Assembly (NCBI GenBank): GCA_023230905.1
Contig: JALNWL010000001.1
Location: forward strand, 1 to 47,676
Source of the DNA: Syntrophales bacterium
Lineage (GTDB): Bacteria > Desulfobacterota > Syntrophia > Syntrophales > UBA2251
Length of the DNA stretch: 47,676 nucleotides
Reading direction: 5' to 3'
The notes beneath the pieces were generated by a model that searched no databases, was not told the DNA's origin, and worked only from the letters and a program-made list of their open reading frames with translations. Positions 15,362 to 22,742 of this stretch are shown here, piece by piece; position 1 is the stretch's first letter, and each line of letters starts with the position of its first letter. The position numbers and the translations under genes were made by a program.

Positions 15362-16690
15362 ATGATACAGATCGCACTTCCCAACAAGGGCGCTTCGCGC
15401 GATGGGGTGATGAGGGAGCTCAAGGCCCTGCATTCCGCGGACAACGATTGGCGGACGGGGCGGATGTTCAGCCTCATCTACAACGCCGGGGCCGATGTGG
15501 AATCGGTCGCCCGGGAGGCCTACGCCGAGTACATGGTGGAGAACGCGCTGAGCCCCTTCTCCTTCCCAAGCCTCCTCAAGATGGAGACGGAGTTGCTCTC
15601 CATGATCGCCACGCTCTTTCACGGGGAGACGGCCGTGGGCAGCATGACCTCGGGCGGATCGGAGAGCATCCTGATGGCGGTGAAGACCGCGCGGGAATGG
15701 GCGCGCGCGAAGCGGCCGGGGATCTCCTCCCCCGAGCTGGTCATGCCGGTCACCGCCCACCCGGCGTTCAACAAGGCGGCCCACTTCCTGGGGATCAGGG
15801 CGGTGGCGGTCCGCGTCGATGGCGGATTCCGCGCGAGCGTCCCGGACATGATCGGCGCGGTCACGGAGAACACCATCATGATGGTGGGGAGCGCCTTCAC
15901 CTATCCCCACGGCATGATCGATCCCATCGGCGAGCTTTCCGGCTTCGCGCTTGAAAACAACATCTGGTTCCACACCGACGCCTGCCTGGGAGGGTTCATG
16001 ATTCCCTTCCTCGAAATGGAGGGATACCCGGTGCGCCCCTTCGACTTCAGGCTTCCCGGCGTCAAGTCGATCTCGGCCGACATCCACAAGTACGGATACA
16101 CCCCGAAGGGGGCGTCGACGGTCACCTATCGCGACATGGATCTCAGGGAGTTCCAATTCTTCGCGTACGCGGACTGGCCCGGCGGTGTGTACGGGACGGC
16201 CTGCGTCTCCGGCGCTCGCCCCGGGGGGGCCATCTCCTCCGCATGGGCCGTGATGCGCTACCTCGGCCAAGAGGGGTTCCGCGGGCTTGCGTCGAAGGCC
16301 ATGAGGGCCGCCAAGCGTCTCAGGGCGGGTATCGAGGCGATTCCCGGCCTCCATGTTCTCGGGAACCCCGACGGGACCGTCTTCGCTTTCGGGAGCGACG
16401 GGTTGAACGTCTACGACCTGCGCGACGCCCTCAAGCGGCGGAACTGGCACGTGGAGAGCCAGCACCTCCCGCCCTGCCTGCACCTTACCGTCTGCCCCGT
16501 CCACGAGGAGGTCGTGGACGCGTTCCTCGAGGATCTCGCGGAGGCCTGCGGCGAGGCGGCTTCCGTGAGCGAGAACGACAGGACCGAAGACGCGGTGCTC
16601 TACGGGGTGATGGGGACCATCCCCGACAGGAGTCAGGCCCTGGATCTGGCGGTAAAATACCTCAACGACCTGTACAGGATCAAGCCATAA
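15362..16690 (+). CDS. PLP-dependent group II decarboxylase / sphingosine-1-phosphate-lyase-like enzyme
   Basis: About 442 residues if started at ATG 15362, which has GAGGGA six bases upstream; ATG 15329 would add 11 residues but has no ribosome site. The fold-type I PLP site is clear: TSGGSESI (phosphate-binding region), HTDACLGGFM (Asp to the pyridine nitrogen) and SADIHKYGYTPKGAS, where the Lys forms the Schiff base. The HKYGYTPKG block is shared with sphingosine-1-phosphate lyase and the archaeal MfnA-type decarboxylases. The substrate is unknown. It is followed after 8 bases by a TauE/SafE exporter, so an amino-sulfonate such as cysteate is one possibility, but nothing in the sequence proves this. 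Confidence 0.8.
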   Translation: MIQIALPNKGASRDGVMRELKALHSADNDWRTGRMFSLIYNAGADVESVAREAYAEYMVENALSPFSFPSLLKMETELLSMIATLFHGETAVGSMTSGGSESILMAVKTAREWARAKRPGISSPELVMPVTAHPAFNKAAHFLGIRAVAVRVDGGFRASVPDMIGAVTENTIMMVGSAFTYPHGMIDPIGELSGFALENNIWFHTDACLGGFMIPFLEMEGYPVRPFDFRLPGVKSISADIHKYGYTPKGASTVTYRDMDLREFQFFAYADWPGGVYGTACVSGARPGGAISSAWAVMRYLGQEGFRGLASKAMRAAKRLRAGIEAIPGLHVLGNPDGTVFAFGSDGLNVYDLRDALKRRNWHVESQHLPPCLHLTVCPVHEEVVDAFLEDLAEACGEAASVSENDRTEDAVLYGVMGTIPDRSQALDLAVKYLNDLYRIKP

Positions 16691-16698
16691 CGCACGAA

Positions 16699-17418
16699 AT
16701 GCTCCTGATGATCGGGTTCCTGGTGATCGCCCACGCGGTGGAGTCCGTCCTCGGCTTCGGCGCCACGGTCATCGCCTTCGGCCTGGGGGCGCATTTCTTC
16801 CCTGCCGACCGGCTGGTGGTGATCCTGGTGCTCATTGCGCTTGTTCAGAGCGCCTACCTCATGGCACGATGGTTCCGCGACATCGAGTGGGGAATCGTCT
16901 TCCGGTCCATCGCTCCCGCCGCGCTCATGGGACTGGCGGCTGGCATCCTGATCCGCAGCATGGTCAACGAAGGGATGCTGAAGTTGATCCTGGGGGGGTT
17001 CATCGTCACCCTCTCGCTTATCGAGCTGCGCTTCCTCTTTCTGAAAAAGGACGCTCCCCCCCGCGATCCTTCGGCGGTCACGGGATCCCTCCTGGTCTTC
17101 GGCGGGGGGGTGTTCCACGGCCTTCTCGCGGTCGGCGGGCCGCTGATCGTGTACTACGCGGGAAGGAAGCTCGCCTCCCAGGAGTCGGTGCGCGGAACAC
17201 TTGCATTCATCTGGATATTCCTCAACACGATCATGCTCGCGGGATTCATCGCGGACGGGAGCATTACCGCGGACGTTCTCTCTACCGCGGGTCTTCTGCT
17301 TCCGGGGGTGCTCGCGGGCATCCTCATCGGCAACAGGCTGAAAATCAGCGACAGGCTCTTCAAGACGGCAACGTACCTGCTGCTTCTCGTGGTCGGCGCA
17401 ACGCTGGTCCTGCCATGA
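16699..17418 (+). CDS. TauE/SafE family sulfite/organosulfonate exporter
   Basis: 239 residues, about seven to eight membrane helices. The N-terminal half has the family's ESVLGFGATVIAFGLGAHF motif, and the C-terminal half repeats the layout with GGGVFHGLLAVGGPLIVYY. TauE/SafE proteins export sulfite, sulfoacetate or related anions, and some members import. It sits 8 bases after the PLP decarboxylase, which suggests translational coupling, and 40 bases before a DUF819 transporter. A link to sulfur metabolism is an inference from the family name and from the xsc operon nearby. Confidence 0.8.
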   Translation: MLLMIGFLVIAHAVESVLGFGATVIAFGLGAHFFPADRLVVILVLIALVQSAYLMARWFRDIEWGIVFRSIAPAALMGLAAGILIRSMVNEGMLKLILGGFIVTLSLIELRFLFLKKDAPPRDPSAVTGSLLVFGGGVFHGLLAVGGPLIVYYAGRKLASQESVRGTLAFIWIFLNTIMLAGFIADGSITADVLSTAGLLLPGVLAGILIGNRLKISDRLFKTATYLLLLVVGATLVLP

Positions 17419-17458
17419 CCCGCGGCGGCGCTCCGAAGACCTTCAACCAGGAGGCGCC

Positions 17459-18634
17459 ATGAGCTTGATTCTTCTGAGTCTCACCTTCCTTCTGTTTCCC
17501 GCCGTGGTGATCTATGCGTGCGGCCGGTTCCCCGCGATCGACAAGATCGGAGCGGGCATCATCTGCTACGGTGCGGGCATCGCCCTGAGCCTCGCCGGAC
17601 TCGTTCCTGCGGGCGCAAGGCCGGTCCAGGAGGCGTTCATGAACGTGTCGGTGCCGCTCTCGATACCGCTGATGCTCTTCTCCGTAGACCTCAAACGCTG
17701 GTCCCGCCTCGCCGGAACGACGGCGACTTCCTTCGCGTGCATGATCCTCGCCGTCCTCTGCGCCACGGCGGCGGGTTTTCTCATTTTCGAGGACCGTCTG
17801 CCCGAGGTGTGGATGATAGCGGGAATGTCCATCGGCGTGTACACGGGCGGGACGCCCAACCTCAACGCGATCGGGCTCGCGCTGAAGGCCCCGGAGCACA
17901 TCATCGTCCTCGCGAACACCGCCGACATGTTGGTATGCATCCCCTGGTTCATCTTCATCCTTACCTTCGCCCAGCGGATCCTCAATCTCTTCCTTCCCCC
18001 TTTCGAGAAGCATCTCGCTTCCCCGGCCGCGGACGGTCGCAGCGCACCGGATACCGATTGGGAGACGAAAGACATCAATGACTACCGCAACATCTTCTCC
18101 CGGCCGGTCCTACTCCCGCTGACGGGGGGTCTCTGCCTCGCGCTCACCATCTTCGCGGCAGGCGTAGGCCTGTATTCAATCGCCCCGCGTGAGTACAACA
18201 TGGCGGTCCTGATGCTGGCCATCACTACCCTTGGGCTTGCGGCCTCGTTCATCCCCGCGGTCCGGAACATCGACAAGACGTTCCAGCTGGGCCAGTATAT
18301 CATCCTGGTGTTCTGCCTCGTGGTGGGCAGCATGGCGGACATCCGGCAGCTCGTGATCGCCGCCCCGCATATCATCCTGTACATGGCCCTGGTCGTGTAC
18401 GGCTCATTTGCCCTGCATCTCTTCATGAGCCGGATTTTCAAGGTCGACACCGACACGACGATCATCACGGCCACCGCGGCCATCTTCAGCCCGCCCTTCG
18501 TACCCGTGGTCGCCTCGGCCCTCAGGAACAGGGAGGTCGTCATATCGGGCCTTACCGCGGGCATCATGGGATACGTCATCGGCAACTATCTCGGCATCAC
18601 CATCGCCTACCTTCTGAGGGCCTGGGGAGGATAA
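17459..18634 (+). CDS. DUF819 (YjcL-like) membrane transporter
   Basis: 391 residues, about ten membrane helices with an internal hydrophilic linker near residues 185-205 (SPAADGRSAPDTDWETKD). Motifs I associate with DUF819 are MSIGVYTGGTPNLNAIG, which resembles a substrate-binding discontinuous helix, and the C-terminal AAIFSPPFVPVVASAL..GYVIGNYLG. The family has a NhaA/ASBT-like transporter fold in structure-based comparisons, but its substrates are not well established. As last gene of the decarboxylase cassette it may import the amino acid substrate or export the product amine. Confidence 0.75.
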   Translation: MSLILLSLTFLLFPAVVIYACGRFPAIDKIGAGIICYGAGIALSLAGLVPAGARPVQEAFMNVSVPLSIPLMLFSVDLKRWSRLAGTTATSFACMILAVLCATAAGFLIFEDRLPEVWMIAGMSIGVYTGGTPNLNAIGLALKAPEHIIVLANTADMLVCIPWFIFILTFAQRILNLFLPPFEKHLASPAADGRSAPDTDWETKDINDYRNIFSRPVLLPLTGGLCLALTIFAAGVGLYSIAPREYNMAVLMLAITTLGLAASFIPAVRNIDKTFQLGQYIILVFCLVVGSMADIRQLVIAAPHIILYMALVVYGSFALHLFMSRIFKVDTDTTIITATAAIFSPPFVPVVASALRNREVVISGLTAGIMGYVIGNYLGITIAYLLRAWGG

Positions 18635-18699
18635 CCGCGGACGGGAGGCCTCGACCGCGCCCCTTGTCTTTCCGCCATGAGACAAAACGTTCCCGGGAC

Positions 18700-18730
18700 A
18701 AAAAAGGGCAGGACCTGGATGATCCTGCCC
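18700..18730 (-). terminator. Rho-independent terminator of the CBS-domain gene
   Basis: On the minus strand an 8-bp stem GGGCAGGA/TCCTGCCC (18706-18730) is followed by six T (18700-18705). An outer GTTCCCGGG/CCCGGGAAC arm adds stability. It lies 35 bases beyond the stop of the CBS gene. Confidence 0.85.
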
Positions 18731-18764
18731 CCGGGAACAGCCCGCCAAAAAGACGGCGTCCGGT

Positions 18765-19208
18765 TCAGTACTTCCCACCGATATAATCGCTCAGGTGATC
18801 GATCAGCGCATCCTTCTGGGCGATCTGGGCTTTGACGGCATCGCCGATCGAGATGAGGCCGAGAAATTTGGGCCCGTCGAAAACGGGCACATGACGGATA
18901 TGTTTCCCGGTCATCAGCACCATGCAATCCTCCACCCGCGTATCGGGCTTTACCGTGTACATTTTCTCAAACGGCGTCATCACCTCTTTGACCCGGGTAT
19001 CGAGGGAATTCTTGCCCTTGATGACGATTTTTCTCGCGTAATCCCGTTCCGTGAAGATACCGACAACCTTCTCCTTCTTGTCCATAACCACCAGCGCCCC
19101 GATTTCCTTCTCCGCCATGAGCTTCAGGGCGTCGAGCACCGAAGCCTCCGGAAGAACCGTCCACAATTGCTTCGATTTGCCCTTCAATAAATCGCTCGCT
19201 CTCTGCAT
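18765..19208 (-). CDS. Tandem CBS-domain protein
   Basis: 147 residues made of two CBS repeats: residues 8-65 (DALKLMAEKEIGALVV..GIFTERDYARK) and 75-130 (VEDCMVLMTGKHIRHVPVF..GLISIGDAVK). CBS pairs form a Bateman module that senses adenine nucleotides or similar ligands. The GIFTERDYARK and HIRHVPV blocks are common in stand-alone bacterial CBS proteins of unknown partner. It is monocistronic, with its own promoter, a palindrome over the promoter, and a good terminator. The ATG at 19208 has GGGGAGGGA eight bases upstream. Confidence 0.9.
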   Translation of the reverse strand: MQRASDLLKGKSKQLWTVLPEASVLDALKLMAEKEIGALVVMDKKEKVVGIFTERDYARKIVIKGKNSLDTRVKEVMTPFEKMYTVKPDTRVEDCMVLMTGKHIRHVPVFDGPKFLGLISIGDAVKAQIAQKDALIDHLSDYIGGKY

Positions 19209-19259
19209 TGTTCCATCCCTCCCCTTGAATTCAGAATGTTATCCGAAAAGCCGGTTCTT

Positions 19260-19311
19260 ACTTTAAAAGAAAACGGGGAATTTGGCAAGCCTTTGTGTCA
19301 TTCGGCTTGCC
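19260..19311 (-). promoter_or_regulatory. Promoter with overlapping 8-bp inverted repeat upstream of the CBS gene
   Basis: On the minus strand TTGCCA (19283-19288), a 17-base spacer and TAAAGT (19260-19265) form a reasonable sigma-70 promoter. A perfect inverted repeat GGCAAGCC/GGCTTGCC (19284-19291 and 19304-19311, 12-base gap) covers the -35 box and could be an operator. Confidence 0.5.
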
Positions 19312-19448
19312 CGTTGGGAAGCGCCCAAGGAACGATGAGCGTTCTTTTCCCCCGCCAAACCGCCATCCGCGCCGTTTCATTTTGAGGTTGCCGCAGCAGA
19401 CGATTTATGTCATGAATTGCGTTATCTCAGGAAAGGAGGATGAGCGTC

Positions 19449-19964
19449 ATGCGAGCGAAAACGTGGTCCCCTTACGTTGCCGGCGCCTTGGCCGGTCTGC
19501 TGCTGGTCCTGTCCGTCTTCCTCACGGGGAAGTACTTCGGGGCCTCGACGACCTTCGTCCGCGCCGCGGGGTTTGTCGAGCAGTCCGTCGCGCCGGAAAA
19601 AGTGGCCGGCATGGAGTATTTCCTCAAGGAGAAGGCAAAGCTCGACTGGCAGGGAATGTTTGTCCTGGCGGTTCTCTTCGGTTCTCTCGCGGCGGCCTCG
19701 CTGTCCGGTGACCGGCGGGCGGTCCCGGTACCCGCGATGTGGGAGGCGCGCTTCGGGGCTTCCCGCGTCCGCCGCTGGACGCTGGCGTTCCTCGGCGGCG
19801 TGATCGTGATGTTCGGCGCGCGTCTCGCGGACGGGTGACCGAGCGGTCACGGTCTGAGCGGTCTGGCTCAGATAGCCATCAGCGGGTACATCTCTCTCGT
19901 CTGTTTCTTCCTGGCCGGCATTGTCGTGGCCAGAATCCTGTATGGAGGAGGTCAACGGCCATGA
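19449..19964 (+). CDS. YeeE/YedE-type transporter, first half, probable selenoprotein (UGA = Sec130)
   Basis: Read with the UGA at 19836-19838 as selenocysteine the product is 171 residues; without recoding it would stop after 129. The start ATG 19449 lies nine bases after GGAGG. Four membrane helices fit the half-size YeeE/YedE (DUF395) proteins. Family members have RLAGGCTSGHG; here the frame reads ARLADG-UGA-PSGHGLSG, so UGA falls exactly on the conserved Cys. Beyond it the frame continues with coherent membrane sequence (SGYISLVCFFLAGIVVARIL) and ends at 19962-19964 as an ATGA overlap with the second-half gene, as expected for a real coupled cistron. A SECIS-like hairpin follows the UGA. 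In YeeE/TsuA such Cys relay thiosulfate. Alternatives are a nonsense mutation or sequencing error, but conserved downstream coding and the hairpin argue against them. Confidence 0.82.
19854..19871 (+). promoter_or_regulatory. Bacterial SECIS-like hairpin of the YeeE/YedE gene
   Basis: Perfect 6-bp stem CTGAGC/GCTCAG with apical loop GGTCTG, the loop lying 22-27 bases after the UGA. The E. coli fdhF SECIS, as I remember it, has a GGUCU loop 19-23 bases after its UGA, bound by SelB. Sequence and spacing agree well. Confidence 0.72.
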
Positions 19965-20488
19965 ACGAACTTCTGACCGGCGCCGTCACGGGCCTTCTCT
20001 TCGGATTCATCATGCAGAAGGCCCAGGTCATCCGTTACGATCGTCAGTTGGGCGCCTTGCGCCTGCAGGACATGACCATCGTCAAATTCATGCTGAGCAC
20101 CATCCTGGTCGCCATGGTGGGGATCTACCTGCTTTTCGACCTGGGGATGGTGAAACTCTCCATCAAGTCCACGATCCTGGGGGCAAACATCGTGGGCGGC
20201 CTGATCTTCGGTATCGGCTGGGGCCTGGTGGGCTATTGCCCGGCCACGGCCATGGCGGCCTTGGGCGAGGGGCGCTACGACAGTCTCTTCGGGCTTCTGG
20301 GAATGCTGCTCGGAGCGGGCCTCTTCGCCGAGGCGTACCCGTTCCTCAAGGCGACCGTGCTCACCTGGGGAAACTTCGGCAAGATCAGCATCCCGGCGGC
20401 CCTGGGTGTCAACCACTGGATCGTGATCGTCATCCTGGTCGCGGCCTTTGTCGGACTTTTCTACTGGTTCGAGAAGAAGGGGCTATAG
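19961..20488 (+). CDS. YeeE/YedE-type transporter, second half (DUF6691-like)
   Basis: 175 residues, about four membrane helices. Start ATG 19961 overlaps the stop of the first half and has a strong GGAGGAGGT site. The motif GIGWGLVGYCPATAMAALGEG carries the conserved Cys of the YeeE/YedE family, so in the pair one redox centre is Sec (first half) and one is Cys (this half). Two half-size genes together equal one full-length YeeE/TsuA-type protein with internal pseudo-symmetry. Likely cargo is a reactive sulfur species such as thiosulfate, or a selenium compound; which one cannot be read from sequence. A long terminator follows. Confidence 0.85.
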   Translation: MNELLTGAVTGLLFGFIMQKAQVIRYDRQLGALRLQDMTIVKFMLSTILVAMVGIYLLFDLGMVKLSIKSTILGANIVGGLIFGIGWGLVGYCPATAMAALGEGRYDSLFGLLGMLLGAGLFAEAYPFLKATVLTWGNFGKISIPAALGVNHWIVIVILVAAFVGLFYWFEKKGL

Positions 20489-20494
20489 GATCTG

Positions 20495-20543
20495 CCGGTC
20501 GGCGGAACCGTCGTTGCAACCGTTCCGCCGACCGGACCGTTTT
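20495..20543. terminator. Bidirectional terminator between convergent genes
   Basis: A perfect 14-bp stem (20495-20508 with 20522-20535) and 13-base loop lie between the YeeE second-half gene and the octaheme cytochrome gene. On the plus strand four T follow at 20540-20543, overlapping the stop codon of the convergent gene. Confidence 0.75.
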
Positions 20544-21972
20544 ATCGATTCTTCGGATCCCTCGGGTCTCCCTTGTAACCCAGGGCCTTCCAGTCAAACC
20601 GTCCGTTCTCGCCGTGGCAATCGCCGCACTTCAGCGAGCGGTCCCTGGAAACCACCATGTGGTGCACAGGCCAGATCATGGTGGTTTCCACGAAGCCGAA
20701 CCGGCCGCTGTACGGCTGTCCGGCGGCCTTCATCCCGCTGGCAATGGCGCGGTCCCAGTCATACTTCTGCCAATAGGCGTCACTGCCCGGAGGGCCGAAA
20801 ACCCGCACGTAGGCGATGGTGTTGTTCCCTCTGTCGTAGGCCTGCTTCCCCCTCATGATCTTGAACGGGTAGATCTTGGAATGGGGATCGTTGCGGCCGC
20901 CCGTGACGTGCGTCAGCTTCACCGCTTTGGTCGGATCGATCTTGTCGCCGGCATGGTAGCGTTCAATGTTTCCGTTGAACCACAGGTAGGTGGGCATTAC
21001 GTCCTTATCCCACTTGAAGTCTCCTTTCATCTTGTCGTAGAGCTTCATGCCGTACTGGTCCTTCGGGATATCCTCCGCCTTGATGTCCTTCCCCGCCGTG
21101 GACCAGTCCCACCAGGTCTTGGTCGGCCGGGCCTTGGCGAAGGTAGGGATATGGCAGCTCTGGCAGGCCACCCTCTCGGTGTGCTTGTTCACCAGGAAGT
21201 TCCGGTGCACATTGCCCGTGTGACAATCGACGCAGTCGATGTGGCTCGGGTGGGTGTGGGTGAGGGTGACGGAGGCCGCTTCCCCCTTGAGGAAGTGGTC
21301 CTTGGCCTGATGGCACGCCTGGCAGGTCATCTTGCTCTTGCCCCCCATGTGGATGTCGATCTCGGGGGAAGGATGGGCCATGGAGGTGTCCAAGTCTCCG
21401 TGCTTGACGTGATCCCCCCCGCCACCGTAGAAGTGGCAGGCCCCACAGGTCGTGCGGCTCGTCGGGCCGACGGACTGGGCCACTTTCAAAAGGTCGGCGG
21501 GCGGCCATGGCGTGCCCTTGGGGAACTCCCTGGCTTCTCCCGCGTAGGCCGGGTGGCCCGCCGCGGTCGGAAATTTCTTGTAGGCACCGGTCGTGTCGTG
21601 GCAGACTAGGCAATCGACGTTTTCCGCCTTGCTGAAGTCGAAACTCTCATCCTTGAAGCCGTAGCCGGCGTGGCAACTGGTGCATCGCGGCCAGTTCCCG
21701 GGCAGCCCGATGCAGAAGTTGTTCAGCGCGTTCAGCTTGCCGATGTTGACCGTTTTCCCTTTCCATTTCTGTTCTTTTGTCCAAGTCCAGTGGACGGTTT
21801 TCATGAAGTCCCGGGTTTCCTTCTCATGACACTCGATACACTTTTTTGTGACTTCGGGTCCGCTCTTGAAGGGGCCCTTGCCGACCAGTTCGACATGGCC
21901 GGCCAAGGCCGCCGATGCCAAGACGATTCCGGAAAGCAATGAGAATGCGACAGCCCATCGGGACGTCCTCAT
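20542..21972 (-). CDS. Octaheme c-type cytochrome, tetrathionate reductase (OTR) family
   Basis: 476 residues from ATG 21972, which has GGAAGGAGGG five bases upstream. A Sec-type signal peptide covers residues 1-25 (ending SAALA). Eight CxxCH sites are present in order: CIECH, CTSCH, CLVCH, CGACH, CQACH, CVDCH, CQSCH and CGDCH. Long stretches between the seventh and eighth (TKTWWDWSTAGKDIK, MPTYLWFNGNIERYH) match the octaheme tetrathionate reductase family known from Shewanella. Family members reduce tetrathionate, nitrite or hydroxylamine in vitro; the natural substrate is uncertain. It would act in the periplasm. A near-consensus promoter lies upstream, and the gene ends against the YeeE/YedE pair, which may share a thiosulfate/tetrathionate theme. 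Confidence 0.9.
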   Translation of the reverse strand: MRTSRWAVAFSLLSGIVLASAALAGHVELVGKGPFKSGPEVTKKCIECHEKETRDFMKTVHWTWTKEQKWKGKTVNIGKLNALNNFCIGLPGNWPRCTSCHAGYGFKDESFDFSKAENVDCLVCHDTTGAYKKFPTAAGHPAYAGEAREFPKGTPWPPADLLKVAQSVGPTSRTTCGACHFYGGGGDHVKHGDLDTSMAHPSPEIDIHMGGKSKMTCQACHQAKDHFLKGEAASVTLTHTHPSHIDCVDCHTGNVHRNFLVNKHTERVACQSCHIPTFAKARPTKTWWDWSTAGKDIKAEDIPKDQYGMKLYDKMKGDFKWDKDVMPTYLWFNGNIERYHAGDKIDPTKAVKLTHVTGGRNDPHSKIYPFKIMRGKQAYDRGNNTIAYVRVFGPPGSDAYWQKYDWDRAIASGMKAAGQPYSGRFGFVETTMIWPVHHMVVSRDRSLKCGDCHGENGRFDWKALGYKGDPRDPKNR

Positions 21973-22027
21973 AAAGACCCTCCTTCCGTTCATCGTTTCT
22001 CGAGAAGAATGACCCTGCTGGGTGTTG

Positions 22028-22056
22028 ATCATAGAGAATCGACTGAGGGAAGTCAA
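22028..22056 (-). promoter_or_regulatory. Sigma-70 promoter of the octaheme cytochrome
   Basis: On the minus strand TTGACT (22051-22056), 17-base spacer, TATGAT (22028-22033). Each box is one base from consensus. The expected start of transcription is about 50 bases before the ATG at 21972. The rest of 21973-22300, between divergent genes, shows only a weak plus-strand TTGACA at 22209 that may serve the DsrE-like gene. Confidence 0.75.
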
Positions 22057-22300
22057 TCCGAAAATATCAGCTATTCCGGAGTCCTTCATCCAAACCGGCG
22101 GCGATCGTCGCCCAGAACGGGCGTTCCCCCGGCGGTTTTCTCCGGATTTTCTCCCGAAAGCCCCACACCGTCTTTTGTTCTCTCGTCATGCTGAAGGGCT
22201 TTTTCCGTTTGACATCCCCATCCCCCATACCTTAAGGTCTGAACGCCAAAAAACAAGCGTTGACCCGACAACGATCCGACTTTTTGAAAGGAGTCAAGCC

Positions 22301-22648
22301 ATGAAGAAATTCGCCTTGTTCGTATTCAAAGGAGATCCCCTGTGCTTCATCCACGTGCTCTTGAACGCCATGGATATGAAAGCCAAAGGGCATGAGGCGA
22401 AAATCATCCTCGAAGGCGCCGCGGTCAAACTGGTGCCCGAACTTGTGAAAGCTAACAATCCGCTGAATGGATTGTGGAAAAAGAGTCTCGACGCCGGCTT
22501 GGTTGAAGGCGTCTGCAAAGCCTGTTCGAACAAACTGGGAACCCTCGAGGCCGCCAAAGCGCAAGACTTGACCCTTCTTGACGATATGTCCGGTCATCCC
22601 GGCATGGCATCGTACCGGGATAAGGGATACGAAATCATTTCCTTCTGA
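22301..22648 (+). CDS. DsrE-family cytoplasmic protein
   Basis: 115 residues from ATG 22301 with AAAGGAG upstream. The Rossmann-like DsrE fold is suggested by KFALFVFKGD at the start, a middle helix, and the Cys-containing GVCKACSNKLG near residue 75. The C-terminus LLDDMSGHPGMASYRDKGYEIISF is typical of a small DsrE-like family common in anaerobes. Some DsrE-fold proteins carry sulfur or persulfides; this one has two Cys (CKAC) that could do so, but no partner DsrF/H genes are nearby. It is monocistronic and diverges from the octaheme cytochrome. A role in sulfur trafficking is inference. Confidence 0.8.
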   Translation: MKKFALFVFKGDPLCFIHVLLNAMDMKAKGHEAKIILEGAAVKLVPELVKANNPLNGLWKKSLDAGLVEGVCKACSNKLGTLEAAKAQDLTLLDDMSGHPGMASYRDKGYEIISF

Positions 22649-22703
22649 TCCGCGGTGAAGCTTGCGTGTTCGGGTTTGACCCCGTTTGGATCTGCACGGG
22701 CAC

Positions 22704-22728
22704 CCCGCCGGAGGGTATGGCCGGCGGG
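22704..22728. terminator. Hairpin between convergent DsrE-like and molybdopterin genes
   Basis: CCCGCCGG (22704-22711) pairs with CCGGCGGG (22721-22728) over a 9-base loop. It lies between two convergent stops. Neither strand has a good T-run, so its action as a terminator is uncertain. Confidence 0.4.
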
Positions 22729-22742
22729 AAAAGCGGACGAGA

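Noticed and set aside
19836..19838. In-frame UGA as a nonsense mutation splitting a pseudogene
   Set aside because: The UGA is exactly at a conserved Cys, is followed by a SECIS-like hairpin, and the frame runs on with family sequence to a coupled stop/start overlap. Nonsense decay rarely produces all of these.
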